Made by a program: the position numbers and the translations under genes. From Agrobacterium sp. a22-2 (lineage in GTDB: Bacteria; Pseudomonadota; Alphaproteobacteria; Rhizobiales; Rhizobiaceae), in assembly GCF_012276985.1 (NCBI RefSeq), contig NZ_JAAXMM010000010.1:1-64000 (forward strand): a stretch of 64,000 nucleotides of DNA, written 5' to 3'. The notes beneath the pieces are model-generated. The model was not told the origin of the DNA and ran no database searches. It saw nothing but the letters and a program-made list of their open reading frames with translations. Positions 27,647-36,429 of the stretch are shown here, in pieces. How positions within the stretch are numbered: position 1 is the stretch's first letter; each line of letters begins with the position of its first letter.

Positions 27647-28369
27647 GTGTTAATTGACGCCGTGAAAGATCTCGGCATCGACTCCGCCCACGCCGTCGAA
27701 GCGGTGGAAACGTTTGTTGTTAACCTAACCTTCGTCGGATTGCTTAAGACGTTGTCTGGGGCAGAGCGAATAATTCCGATGGACATGCTGTTGGATTCGA
27801 TAACCCCGACCCCTGCAACGGCCGCTCGACCGTTGCCGATGCAGTCTACTAGTGTCACGACCTCAGAGCACGCAGCGTACGAGGCAACGTGCTTTTACAT
27901 CGCGCCAATCGGGGACGAGGCGTCAGAGACACGGAAGCATAGCGATCTTTTCCTCGGAACCATCGTTGAGCCTGCAATCGAGCAATTCCAACTTAAGGTC
28001 GTTCGCGCAGATGCAATTGACAAGCCTGGGGTGATCACCCGGCAGATTATTGAATACATTATGAGGTCGCGATTAGTTATAGCGGACCTCTCATTCCATA
28101 ATCCCAACGTTTTCTATGAACTGGCACTGAGACATGCAATCAAATTACCTATCGTGCAAATTATACGGGCATCCGATCGCATCCCCTTTGACGTAAACCA
28201 GATGCGCACTATTCCCATTGACACGTCTGATATCTATTCGTTCGCGCCGAAAATTGAGACATATCGCGCTGAGGTGGCCAACCACGTTCGTCGCGCCCTG
28301 GAGCCCGATCACGTGGTTGACACTCCCATCTCAACGTACTTTCCAAACATGGTGGTGGCGCTGCAATAG
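27647..28369 (+). CDS. C-terminal part: deoxyribosyltransferase-like (NDT/TIR-like fold) protein
   Basis: A 240-residue frame opening at GTG with no convincing ribosome site. It is in the same frame as the 122-residue piece upstream, separated only by one TAA and 21 sense codons. Residues about 80-235 resemble nucleoside 2-deoxyribosyltransferase-like domains: CFYIAPIGD at the start, then RSRLVIADLS and HNPNVFYELALRHA. E158 occupies the place of the NDT nucleophile. Such folds occur in nucleotide-cleaving effectors of bacterial conflict systems. It may be a decayed gene; no obvious partner gene is adjacent. Confidence 0.6.
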   Translation: MLIDAVKDLGIDSAHAVEAVETFVVNLTFVGLLKTLSGAERIIPMDMLLDSITPTPATAARPLPMQSTSVTTSEHAAYEATCFYIAPIGDEASETRKHSDLFLGTIVEPAIEQFQLKVVRADAIDKPGVITRQIIEYIMRSRLVIADLSFHNPNVFYELALRHAIKLPIVQIIRASDRIPFDVNQMRTIPIDTSDIYSFAPKIETYRAEVANHVRRALEPDHVVDTPISTYFPNMVVALQ

Positions 28370-28587
28370 CAGACGTTGAAATCTTCGATTCGACTGAATT
28401 TCCAATGACTATTGGAAGAGAGAAATCGGGCGCAAAGTAGCGCTGCAAAGATCGAAGGGACTAGCTGTGTCAAGGAATCGCTTCCACAAGCTGAATGTTA
28501 ATAGCAGCTTACCGGAATTTGAACCTTGTCCATGAAGGTCTGAAATAAGGCGCAAAGCTGGCCTTAGAAAACCCCGCAACCGTCCCC

Positions 28588-30090
28588 CTACTGAAACGCC
28601 GTCTCGTAAAAACTCCGCAGCTTGCGCGAATGCAGTCGTTCGGGTGGCATTTCGGCGAGTTTCTGCAGGGCGCGGATGCCGATCTGCAGGTGCTGGCTGA
28701 CCTGGGTCTTGTAGAAGGCGCTGGCCATGCCGGGCAGTTTCAGTTCGCCATGCAGCGGCTTGTCGGAGACGCACAACAGCGTGCCATAGGGCACGCGGAA
28801 GCGGAAACCGTTGGCGGCGATGGTGGCCGATTCCATGTCGAGCGCGATGGCGCGCGATTGCGACAGCCGCTTGACCGGCCCGCGTTGGTCGCGCAGTTCC
28901 CAGTTGCGGTTGTCGATCGTCGCCACCGTGCCGGTGCGCATGATGCGCTTCAGCTCGAAGCCTTCATAACCGGTGATCTCCTCGACCGCATCCTCGAGCG
29001 CCAGCTGTACTTCGGCCAAAGCCGGGATCGGCACCCAGACGGGCAGGTCATCGTCGAGCACATGGTCTTCGCGCACATAGGCATGGGCCAGCACATAGTC
29101 GCCGAGCCGCTGGCTGTTGCGCAGGCCCGCGCAATGGCCAAGCATCAACCAGGCATGGGGACGCAGAACGGCGATATGGTCGGTGATCGTCTTGGCGTTG
29201 GAGGGGCCGACGCCGATATTGACCATGGTGATGCCGGCATGGCCATCCTTCTTCAGGTGATAGGCCGGCATCTGCGGCAGGCGACCGAGCGACAGGGCCG
29301 AGTCAGGCCCGTCGGCGCCGGCCGGCGTGATGATATTGCCGGGCTCGACAAAGGCGGTGTAACCGCCGCCGCCGTCCGCCATCAGATTGCGGGCATAGGC
29401 GCAGAATTCGTCGATATAGAACTGGTAATTGGTGAACAGCACGAAATTCTGGAAATGCGCCGCACTCGTCGCGGTATAATGCGACAGCCGCGCCAGCGAA
29501 TAGTCGATGCGCTGCGCGGTAAACGGGGCCAGCGGCTGCGGCTCGCCGGGGCGCGGCTCGTATTCGCCATTGGCGATCTCATCATCGGTGGTCGACAGGT
29601 CAGGCGTGTCGAACAGGTCGCGCAGCTGGATATCGGCCAGCCCATTGGCCTCGGCTTCCACATGGGCGCCTTCGCCGAAGGCGAAATGCAGCGGAATAGG
29701 CGTCGAGGATTCCGACACCACCACCGGCACCTGGTGGTTGTTGATCAGCAGCGCCAATTGCTCGACCAGATAATGGCGGAAGAAATGCGGCCGGGTGATG
29801 GTCGTGGTATACATGCCCGGCGCCGTCACATGGCCGTAGGACAGGCGCGTGTCCGCATGGCCGAAGCTGGCCGTCTCGATGCTGACCTGCGGATAGAAGG
29901 CCCGGTAGCGGCCAGCGGGCGAGGCGCCGCCGGCCAAGGCCTGGAAGCCCTCGATCAGGTAGCGGGTATTGCGCTCGTAGAGCTCGGTGATGGCATCCAC
30001 CGCCAGCGCCGCGTCGGTAAAGACGCGCGGCTCATAGGGCTCGGGGCCGAGGAAATTCAAAGGGGAGAGTGTCGAGATTCGCTTGTCCAT
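28588..30090 (-). CDS. amn: AMP nucleosidase
   Basis: A 500-residue enzyme that splits AMP into adenine and ribose 5-phosphate in purine salvage. The N-terminal AMNp_N region includes RYRAFYPQVSIETA. The C-terminal nucleoside-phosphorylase-like domain includes ITMVNIGVGPSNAKTITDHIAVLRPHAWLMLGHCAGLR and ALDMESATIAANGFRFRVPYGTLLCVSDKPLHGELKLPG, the catalytic stretch. Full length. It ends 218 bp from the interrupted NDT-like gene; that spacer holds no gene. Confidence 0.96.
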   Translation of the reverse strand: MDKRISTLSPLNFLGPEPYEPRVFTDAALAVDAITELYERNTRYLIEGFQALAGGASPAGRYRAFYPQVSIETASFGHADTRLSYGHVTAPGMYTTTITRPHFFRHYLVEQLALLINNHQVPVVVSESSTPIPLHFAFGEGAHVEAEANGLADIQLRDLFDTPDLSTTDDEIANGEYEPRPGEPQPLAPFTAQRIDYSLARLSHYTATSAAHFQNFVLFTNYQFYIDEFCAYARNLMADGGGGYTAFVEPGNIITPAGADGPDSALSLGRLPQMPAYHLKKDGHAGITMVNIGVGPSNAKTITDHIAVLRPHAWLMLGHCAGLRNSQRLGDYVLAHAYVREDHVLDDDLPVWVPIPALAEVQLALEDAVEEITGYEGFELKRIMRTGTVATIDNRNWELRDQRGPVKRLSQSRAIALDMESATIAANGFRFRVPYGTLLCVSDKPLHGELKLPGMASAFYKTQVSQHLQIGIRALQKLAEMPPERLHSRKLRSFYETAFQ

Positions 30091-30187
30091 GGGCCTTTAT
30101 ATAATGGTCTGTTTGACAAGCAAACGACGCGGCATGACCCGGACCGCTTTTTTGGTCGCCGGCGTCCGGCGACACGCTCGCAATCGT

Positions 30188-30364
30188 TCAGCTCAGCGAC
30201 TGGCGCTGCAGGCTGACGAACAGAACGAGGCCGGCCCCCTGCTTGCTGATGCCGGCAGGTCCTGACTGGCTGAAGCCAAGCGCCGCCAGCGGGCCGAGCA
30301 GCAGGGCTGCCAGAAAGGCAACCCGGAGGCTGGAGGCGGCAGAGCCGAGGACGGATGCGGTCAT
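30188..30364 (-). CDS. Small hydrophobic protein
   Basis: A 58-residue frame starting MTASVLGSAASSLRVAFLAALLLGPLAALG, with one hydrophobic helix (about 15-32) that may be a signal peptide or anchor. The ATG has AGGAG 7 bp upstream. It follows another small exported-protein frame on the same strand with 20 bp between them, so the two may form a bicistronic unit. I do not recognise a family. Confidence 0.5.
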   Translation of the reverse strand: MTASVLGSAASSLRVAFLAALLLGPLAALGFSQSGPAGISKQGAGLVLFVSLQRQSLS

Positions 30365-30384
30365 GGCAGTCTCCTGTTCAAGGG

Positions 30385-30555
30385 TTAGAGTTGTACGGTG
30401 CAGAAGCTGCTGGCCGGATGCAGGCAAGGCGTCGCGGTGCCGTAATGCACCCGCTTCGGCCCGCGACCGTCAGCCACGACCAGGGCCGAGAAGCCCATGG
30501 CAAAGATCGCCATCGTCAGTGTGATGATTGTCAGTCTGCGCAGCACGACGTCCAT
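30385..30555 (-). CDS. Small exported protein, hypothetical
   Basis: A 56-residue frame, MDVVLRRLTIITLTMAIFAMGFSALVVADG, with a signal-peptide-like N-terminus. The mature part is short and contains two cysteines (TPCLHPASSFC). An earlier ATG 30 bp upstream is possible. It is probably co-transcribed with the 58-residue frame downstream. No family recognised. Confidence 0.45.
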   Translation of the reverse strand: MDVVLRRLTIITLTMAIFAMGFSALVVADGRGPKRVHYGTATPCLHPASSFCTVQL

Positions 30556-30674
30556 GATCAAAAGGCCCCCGCCAAAATCGTTCATTCGATACAGTCTTTA
30601 TGGCAGGGGTTGCCTGAACCCTGTCTGAGGTCCCGGTTCATCGGGCGTTCAGCAAGGCTGTCGCCAGCACACGG

Positions 30675-31583
30675 TCAGAGCTTTGCCTCGGCAAACACGG
30701 CCGCGGCCCAGTCCAGAAAGACCCGGACGCGCGAGGCGAGCTGCCGGTTCTGCGGGTAGAGGGCGGAGAGCGGTGTCGGCGGCGGCGGACACTGCGGCAG
30801 GACTTCGACCAGGGCGCCTGTCTCGAAATCGGCGGCCAGGCGATAGCGCGGCGCCTGGATCAGGCCGAAGCCCAGCCGTGCCAGATCGGCCATGGTATCG
30901 GAGTTGTTGACCGTCAGCCGGCTCGGCAGGGTGACGAAGCGCGTCTGCCCCTCGACCAGGAATTCGAGCGGCATGGTTTCGCCGGTGCGCGACGAGACGA
31001 ACCCCACGCAGACATGGCCATGCAGGTCCTCGATCGACGACGGCATGCCATGCCTCTCGATATAGGCGGGGCTGGCGCAGGTCACCTCCTGGATGGTGGC
31101 GAGCCGCCGCATGATCATGCCGCTATCGGTGAGTTCTCCGGCCCGGATCACGCAATCGATGCCCTCGCGCACCAGATCGACCAGCCGGTCGCCCTGGCCG
31201 ATATGCAGGTCGATCAGCGGATAGCGATCCAGAAATTCCGGCAGCCGCGGCAGCAGGAAGGTACGCGTCAGCAGCCCATGCGCATCGATGCGCAGCATGC
31301 CCTGCGGCTGGGCGTTGCGAAACACGCTGTTGGCGTCTTCGATATCGGAAAGAATCGAGAGGCAGCGCTGGTAATAGGCCTGGCCGTCCAGTGTCGGCGT
31401 GACATGCCGCGTCGTGCGCTCCAGCAGCCGGGCGCCGACATCGGCCTCCAGCAGCTTGATCGCCTCCGTCGCCGTCGAGCGCGCCAGGCCGAGGTCCGCG
31501 GCGGCAGCGGTGAAGCTGCGCCGTTCCACGACACGAACAAAGAGCTGCATGCGATCCAGGCGGTCCATGATCTTGTTCACCAT
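30675..31583 (-). CDS. LysR-family transcriptional regulator
   Basis: A 302-residue regulator. The winged helix near the N-terminus reads LFVRVVERRSFTAAAADLGLARSTATEAIKLLEADVGARLLERTTR, typical of the CrgA-like LysR group. A substrate-binding domain follows (about 92-290). An alternative start is MDRLDRMQ, five residues in. It diverges from the SDR gene at 31670; control of the SDR-tautomerase pair is likely. Confidence 0.93.
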   Translation of the reverse strand: MVNKIMDRLDRMQLFVRVVERRSFTAAAADLGLARSTATEAIKLLEADVGARLLERTTRHVTPTLDGQAYYQRCLSILSDIEDANSVFRNAQPQGMLRIDAHGLLTRTFLLPRLPEFLDRYPLIDLHIGQGDRLVDLVREGIDCVIRAGELTDSGMIMRRLATIQEVTCASPAYIERHGMPSSIEDLHGHVCVGFVSSRTGETMPLEFLVEGQTRFVTLPSRLTVNNSDTMADLARLGFGLIQAPRYRLAADFETGALVEVLPQCPPPPTPLSALYPQNRQLASRVRVFLDWAAAVFAEAKL

Positions 31584-31669
31584 AGCCGAATACTCTTGTC
31601 AAATATTGGGTGATTGTTTCGCTAGGGCGACAGGCCTATTTTCGAACCATCAACAGAAGGAGAGACATC

Positions 31670-32410
31670 ATGACAGACACATTGGAACGCACAGCCATCG
31701 TCACTGGCGCGTCGAAGGGCATCGGCGCTGCCATCGCCCTGCGGCTTGGGGCCGATGGATTTGCCGTTGTGGTCAATTATTCCAGGGACGAGCAGCCGGC
31801 CCTCGACGTGGTCAGCGCGATCAAGGCGGCTGGCGGGCGTGCCATCGCGGTCAAGGCCGATATCGGTGCGGCGTCCGGCGTGGCGGCTTTATTCGACGCC
31901 GCCGAGCAGGCTTTCGGCGGGGTGGATGTGCTGGTCAACAATGCCGGCATCATGACGCTCGGACCGATCGCGACGGTCGAGGACGCGGATTTCGAGCGGC
32001 AGGTCGCCATCAATCTCGGCGGCACGTTCCGCGGCATGCGGGAAGCCGCAAGGCGCCTGCGTAACGGCGGCCGCATCGTCAACTTTTCCTCCAGCGTCGT
32101 CGGCCTTTATCAGCCGGCCTATGGCGTCTACGCCGCCACCAAGGCGGCGGTCGAGGCCCTGACCCATATCCTCGCCAAGGAACTCGGGTCCCGCGACATC
32201 ACCGTCAATGCCGTGGCGCCAGGCCCGGTGGAAACCGATCTCTTCATGACCGGCAAGTCGGAGGAGGTGCTGAAGACCATCATCGGCCTCAATCCGCGCA
32301 AGCGCCTCGGTCAACCCAACGATATCGCCTCGGTCGTGTCCTTCCTGGCCGGCCCGGACAGCGGCTGGGTCAGCGGCCAGATCATCCGGGCCAATGGCGG
32401 CGTGATCTGA
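31670..32410 (+). CDS. SDR-family oxidoreductase
   Basis: A 246-residue classical SDR: TGASKGIGAAIALRLGADG (about 12-30), NNAGIM (about 88), active-site Ser in NFSSSVVGLY and Tyr/Lys in YGVYAATKAAVEAL. The C-terminal SGQIIRANGGVI is usual. The start MTDTLERT has AAGGAGAG upstream; the longer frame crosses the divergent promoter. It is followed by a tautomerase gene 48 bp later, probably one transcript ending at the hairpin at 32684. Confidence 0.93.
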   Translation: MTDTLERTAIVTGASKGIGAAIALRLGADGFAVVVNYSRDEQPALDVVSAIKAAGGRAIAVKADIGAASGVAALFDAAEQAFGGVDVLVNNAGIMTLGPIATVEDADFERQVAINLGGTFRGMREAARRLRNGGRIVNFSSSVVGLYQPAYGVYAATKAAVEALTHILAKELGSRDITVNAVAPGPVETDLFMTGKSEEVLKTIIGLNPRKRLGQPNDIASVVSFLAGPDSGWVSGQIIRANGGVI

Positions 32411-32458
32411 TCGGCGCACCGCACTGATACGAATTTCATCAACAACAGGAGAAGCACC

Positions 32459-32677
32459 ATGCCATTCGTCAACATCAAGACGCCGGAAGGCGCCCTGTCC
32501 AGGGCGCAGAAGGAAGACATCGTCCACCGCACCACCGACATGCTGGTCGAGTATTTCTCGGAAGCGGCGCGGCCGCATACCATGGTCCTGATCGAGGAGG
32601 TCAAGGACGGCGGTTATGCCCGCGCCGATGAGGTCTTTGTCATTCCGTCCGCCTATCGGGCTGAAGCCGGCCTATGA
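32459..32677 (+). CDS. 4-oxalocrotonate tautomerase family protein
   Basis: A 72-residue protein that begins Met-Pro, so the processed protein would expose the catalytic Pro1 of the tautomerase superfamily. The body PFVNIKTPEGALSRAQKEDI, then TTDMLVEYF and TMVLIEEVKDGGY fits 4-OT enzymes. An AGGAGAAG site precedes it. It is the second gene of a likely SDR-tautomerase operon; the substrate is unknown. Confidence 0.9.
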   Translation: MPFVNIKTPEGALSRAQKEDIVHRTTDMLVEYFSEAARPHTMVLIEEVKDGGYARADEVFVIPSAYRAEAGL

Positions 32678-32683
32678 ACTGAA

Positions 32684-32714
32684 AAGGCCGGCTGATGGTT
32701 CATCAGCCGGCCTT
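32684..32714. terminator. Hairpin terminator
   Basis: AAGGCCGGCTGATG and CATCAGCCGGCCTT form a perfect 14-bp stem with a GTT loop between the tautomerase gene and the convergent DUF2147 gene. On the minus strand it is followed by TTCAG, so it may serve both directions. Confidence 0.75.
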
Positions 32715-32764
32715 GATGGCGTCGCCGTTCCGGAACGCGAAGCGGGACCGAAGGGCTTTGCCTG

Positions 32765-33100
32765 CTACAGGCGCGTCCAGGTCTGCGACTTGCACAGCAC
32801 GGCCAGCACGCAGCCCTTCATCTTCAGCGAATTGCCCGACACGCTGCCCGAGCCGCTATAGGTCTTGTCGGCGTCGGGATCGGTGATCTCGCCCTTATAG
32901 CTGTCGCCGCTGCCGGCCATCTTGCCGATCTGCTTGCCGGCATGCTTGCCCGACTTCAGCGTCACGCAGAAGCTGCCGCCGCAGGGCGCGATCTGCGCCG
33001 TGGCGCCGCTGGCCGTCTTCCAATTGCCTTCGATCGGCTCGGCCGCCTGCACCGTTACGGTGCCAAGCGCCAGTATCGCCGCCAGTATGAGTGTCCGCAT
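32765..33100 (-). CDS. DUF2147 family exported protein
   Basis: A 111-residue protein with a cleavable signal peptide (MRTLILAAILALGTVTVQA). The body carries the DUF2147 start EPIEGNWKTASGATAQIAPCGGSFC and ends KGCVLAVLCKSQTWTRL. Four cysteines may form disulfides in the periplasm. The start has GGAGGAG upstream; the longer frame is untenable as it precedes the signal peptide. Function is unknown. Confidence 0.9.
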   Translation of the reverse strand: MRTLILAAILALGTVTVQAAEPIEGNWKTASGATAQIAPCGGSFCVTLKSGKHAGKQIGKMAGSGDSYKGEITDPDADKTYSGSGSVSGNSLKMKGCVLAVLCKSQTWTRL

Positions 33101-33633
33101 GTCGTCTTCTCCTCCCGATATGTGCCTGTAAAAGGCCTGAGCCGCGTTCCATCCGGGCGTGCTTTGCAGGCAAGCCACGCCTCCCTCCGCCGGAACACTG
33201 AAAAATTATCTTACGCGGACGTAAAGGTAAATAGGGTTTTCGCGTCCCTGCACGGCTCGAAAGACAGTTTTTTCAGTGCCGATAGGCCGGGGAATAAGGG
33301 GCGAGTGTTTTTCATGGTGAACGGTTGGTAAATCCGATGCCGTGAATCAATGGTAAAATTAACTCGAAAGTCCCTGAGTTGCAGGGCCTGTCATGTTTAA
33401 CAGAAATACAAGTTTACAAAGGGTTTTCACTGCGTTTTCAGCTAATTAATCATGCATTTTAAGCGCATTTTGACGGCCGGCTGGCATAGTGAAGTCATCA
33501 AACGAGCAGGGACAAACCCGCCGAACCGGACGGATCCAGACAAAGCCGCAGAAGACGGCCAGGAGCCCGAAGGAGCCTCAAAAGGGGCAAAACAGGGATA
33601 GTTTTAAACCGACAGGCAACAGGGACAAAACCG
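33101..33633. other. Long non-coding stretch before the Sel1-like gene
   Basis: No convincing gene. It is A/T-rich from about 33200 to 33480, which suggests promoters. CAGGGACAAA occurs twice (about 33508 and 33620), bracketing a purine-rich leader in front of the Sel1-like gene. Confidence 0.45.
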
Positions 33634-33900
33634 ATGGCACGCTTTGAAATGCACAATTCCGAAATGGCCACCATGGGTGGCGAGGCGAAAGCAGACGTCT
33701 TCTGCGACATGGGTCTGATGTATGCGACCGGCCGCGGTTGCGATCAGGATCTGGTCTCGGCGCACAAGTGGCTGAACATCGCCGCCATCAAGGGCTGCGA
33801 ACGCGCCGCCGAACTGCGCGCCGATCTGGCCCAGTCGATGAGCAAGTCCGATCTTGCCCTGGCCCTGCGCGCCGCCCGCGAATGGATGACCATGCACTGA
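33634..33900 (+). CDS. Single Sel1-like repeat protein
   Basis: An 88-residue protein built around one Sel1/TPR-like unit: ADVFCDMGLMYATGRGCDQDLVSAHKWLNIAAIKGCERAAELRADLA (about 20-66), where G-x-x-Y-x-x-G-x-G and AHKWLNIAA are diagnostic. There is no signal peptide. Small rhizobial proteins of this kind are of unknown function and probably bind another protein. A long purine-rich leader precedes it, and a strong terminator follows. Confidence 0.8.
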   Translation: MARFEMHNSEMATMGGEAKADVFCDMGLMYATGRGCDQDLVSAHKWLNIAAIKGCERAAELRADLAQSMSKSDLALALRAAREWMTMH

Positions 33901-34012
33901 GCGTGCCGAACCCTATCGTCCGGGCACAACCCGGATCAACAGACCAAAAAGAACCCTTTGAGAGAGGGAAGCGTGGCGGGGGTCTTCTGGACGGGGCCGA
34001 TGCCAACACATG

Positions 34013-34054
34013 AGAACCGCGACCGGCAGGAACAAGGCCGGCGCGGTTCTTTTT
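34013..34054 (+). terminator. Rho-independent terminator
   Basis: AGAACCGCG (34013-34021) pairs with CGCGGTTCT (34042-34050), an inner CCGG/CCGG step adds stability, and TTTT follows. It ends the Sel1-like transcript. Confidence 0.85.
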
Positions 34055-34073
34055 ATTGTGGCTACCGCCGTCT

Positions 34074-35186
34074 TTAGAGGGTCGCCAGAACTTTTGGCAG
34101 GGCGTCCTCGAACAGGTCCATGTCCGCCGGCAGGCCGGTGCTGACCCTTATGCAGCGATTGAGCGGGGCTACGCCCGGCATGCGGATGAACACGCCATGG
34201 TCCATCAGCCCGTCGACGATGGCGCGGGCATAAACCTGGTCGCGACCGCAATCGATGGCCACGAAATTGGTGGCCGAGGCAAGCGGGGCGAGCCCGTTGG
34301 CGCGCGCGATCCCAGCTATCCGTTCCCGCGCTGCCTTGATCCGCTCGATCACATCAATCAGATAAGCCTGGTCGGCGAGTGCGGCCAGCGCCGCTTCGGT
34401 CGATACGCGCACCATGCCGAAATGGTTGCGGATCTTGTCATAGGCCTTGACCGTTCCCGGCGTGCCGATCGCATAGCCGATGCGTGCCCCCGCCAGGCCA
34501 TAGGCCTTGGAAAAGGTGCGCATGCGGAGAACGTTCGGCAGGTCTATCAGCGCGTCGATCGGCGGAATGGAGCCGGCCGGTGCCGTCTCGCAATAGGCTT
34601 CATCCAGAACCAGCAGGCACGTTTCCGGCAGGGCACGGGCGAAGGCGACGACGCTGTCCGCATCCCACCAGCTGCCCATCGGATTGTCGGGATTGGCGAA
34701 ATAGACGAGCGGCGCGTTCTCGCGAATGACGGCGGCCAGAAGCCCGTCGAGATCCTCACGGTCGTCGACATAGGGCACCGTCACCAGCCGCCCGCCGAAG
34801 CCGTTGACATGGAAATTGAAGGTCGGATAGCCGCCGAACGAGGTGACGACCGGCAGGCCCGAATCGATCACCAGCCGCACGGTCAGGCCGAGAAGGTCGT
34901 CGACCCCTTCGCCGACGGCAAAATTGTCGGGCGACAGGCCGAGATGGGCTGCCAGCGCCGTCTTCAGCGCATGGTTTTCCGGATCGTTGTATTTCCAGAT
35001 CTGGCCTGCTGTGTCGCGGATGGCGGCAAGCACCGAAGGCGCCGGGCCGAAGCCGCTTTCGTTGGCGCCGATCCGCGCTTTCACCGCCAGATGGCGCTGG
35101 CGTTCGATGGCTTCCGGGCCGACAAAGGGAACGGTGGAGGGCAGGGCGCTGATCAGCGGCGTGAAGCGCGAGAAGGCGGACATCAA
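34074..35186 (-). CDS. Histidinol-phosphate-aminotransferase-like PLP enzyme
   Basis: A 370-residue class I/II aminotransferase. Signatures include ANESGFGPAPSVLAAI (N-terminal, as in HisC), NPDNPMGSWW, VLDEAYCE (pyridine-binding Asp) and the Schiff-base lysine in RTFSKAYGLAGARIGYAIG. It resembles HisC and the paralogous aromatic aminotransferases often found outside his operons. With no histidine genes nearby, the physiological substrate is uncertain. Two adjacent start codons are possible. Confidence 0.9.
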   Translation of the reverse strand: MMSAFSRFTPLISALPSTVPFVGPEAIERQRHLAVKARIGANESGFGPAPSVLAAIRDTAGQIWKYNDPENHALKTALAAHLGLSPDNFAVGEGVDDLLGLTVRLVIDSGLPVVTSFGGYPTFNFHVNGFGGRLVTVPYVDDREDLDGLLAAVIRENAPLVYFANPDNPMGSWWDADSVVAFARALPETCLLVLDEAYCETAPAGSIPPIDALIDLPNVLRMRTFSKAYGLAGARIGYAIGTPGTVKAYDKIRNHFGMVRVSTEAALAALADQAYLIDVIERIKAARERIAGIARANGLAPLASATNFVAIDCGRDQVYARAIVDGLMDHGVFIRMPGVAPLNRCIRVSTGLPADMDLFEDALPKVLATL

Positions 35187-35313
35187 TCGAATTTCCTGGG
35201 CATGATTTCAAACGCGCCCACAATAGGTCGAAGCTGGCTCGACGCAAGTGCCGCTTTGGGTCGCAAGTGTCGTGCGCCGCGCAGAAATCCGGCAACGGTC
35301 GAGCCGCAATGTT

Positions 35314-35724
35314 TCAGCGTCGTTTGTCGCGCCCAAGCCCTTGCGGCACATTCTTGCCGCGCGCCACGATCTCGTCGCCCATGATGAAGTCGGCGCGCAC
35401 GATACGGCGCAGAAGATCCTCGGGGATCGGCATGATGAACTTCACGCCGGCGCGGTTGCCGTTGCGATAGACTTCGGCACAGCCGATGCGATTGGCAAGG
35501 CCGATGACCTCAAGATAGTAATGGCTGGGCAGGCCGTGCTCCAACGACAGTTCGATGCCGGCGCCGCCGCGGGAAATGTCCTGGATCTCGCAGTTGCGGA
35601 CCGATACGCGCGTCAGGCAGGGGCTGACGGCCATGATGCGCGCCGGACGTTTGACATGGAAACGTTCCCACCGGCGTTCGTACATTTCCGACTGCACAGT
35701 CGCCAAATGGGTTCCGGCGTGCAT
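35314..35724 (-). CDS. PilZ-domain protein
   Basis: A 136-residue protein consisting almost entirely of a PilZ domain. The N-terminal arginines (ERRWERFHVKRPARI) and CEIQDISRGGAGIEL supply the RxxxR and DxSxxG c-di-GMP-binding motifs. It probably reports c-di-GMP to motility, polysaccharide or adhesion functions. It lies next to a host-attachment protein gene and, beyond that, a second more divergent PilZ protein. Confidence 0.88.
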   Translation of the reverse strand: MHAGTHLATVQSEMYERRWERFHVKRPARIMAVSPCLTRVSVRNCEIQDISRGGAGIELSLEHGLPSHYYLEVIGLANRIGCAEVYRNGNRAGVKFIMPIPEDLLRRIVRADFIMGDEIVARGKNVPQGLGRDKRR

Positions 35725-35969
35725 GGGCTCTCCTCTTGCGCGGTTGATCTCGCGCTTGGCGCCAAGATGACCGAATTTTGTTCTTTTCTGGTCAATCGGA
35801 TCGGTAAACTTTTACAAGCCTGCGAAGATTTGACACGTCTTTTTCCAGCCTTGCGAGATTTCACCGTCTCTTGATCCAGGTCATGAAGAAACCTGAAATC
35901 GCAGATAGCATCCAGTCATCGTCTGCAATCCGGCATTCGGCCGGGCGCCGACATTCGGAGGGAAAAGAC

Positions 35970-36428
35970 ATGAACCGGAATACGATAGCCGCGAAAGCCT
36001 GGGTGATCGTCTGTGATGGTGCCAAGGCGCTGTTTCTGCAAAATGTCGGCACTGCACAATCCGTCAATCTGGCCGTCGTCGAGCAGATGAGCCAGCCCGA
36101 TGAGGCCGCGCATGACCTGGGATCGGATCGTCCGGGCCGCGCATTTCAATCGGAAGGGTCGGCGCGAAGCGCCATGGAAGAGACCGATTGGCACGAAACG
36201 GCCGAGGCGGATTTCCTGCTTGCCGTTGCCGGCCGGCTCGCAGCGCTCGTCGAGACGGGGGATATCCAGGATATGATCCTTGTCGCACCGCCAAAGGCGC
36301 TTGGCCAACTGCGGCCAGCCCTTGGGGCTGGGATCAACAACGTCCTGCGTGCCGAGATCGCCAAGGACTATGTCAAACTGCCGGTCGCCGACATCGAGAA
36401 GCACTTGGCGGCCTTGAAGGCCGCATGA
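35970..36428 (+). CDS. Host attachment protein (Host_attach/AtsE-like)
   Basis: A 152-residue protein matching the Host_attach family first linked to Agrobacterium attachment. AWVIVCDGAKALFLQNVG opens the fold, HDLGSDRPGRAFQS is the conserved centre, and FLLAVAGRLAALVETGDIQDMILVAPPKALGQLRP follows. The start MNRNTIAA has GGAGGG upstream; a frame 33 codons longer exists but lacks support. The true function is unclear; the fold resembles release-factor-like and peptidyl-tRNA-hydrolase folds. Confidence 0.9.
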   Translation: MNRNTIAAKAWVIVCDGAKALFLQNVGTAQSVNLAVVEQMSQPDEAAHDLGSDRPGRAFQSEGSARSAMEETDWHETAEADFLLAVAGRLAALVETGDIQDMILVAPPKALGQLRPALGAGINNVLRAEIAKDYVKLPVADIEKHLAALKAA

Positions 36429-36429
36429 A

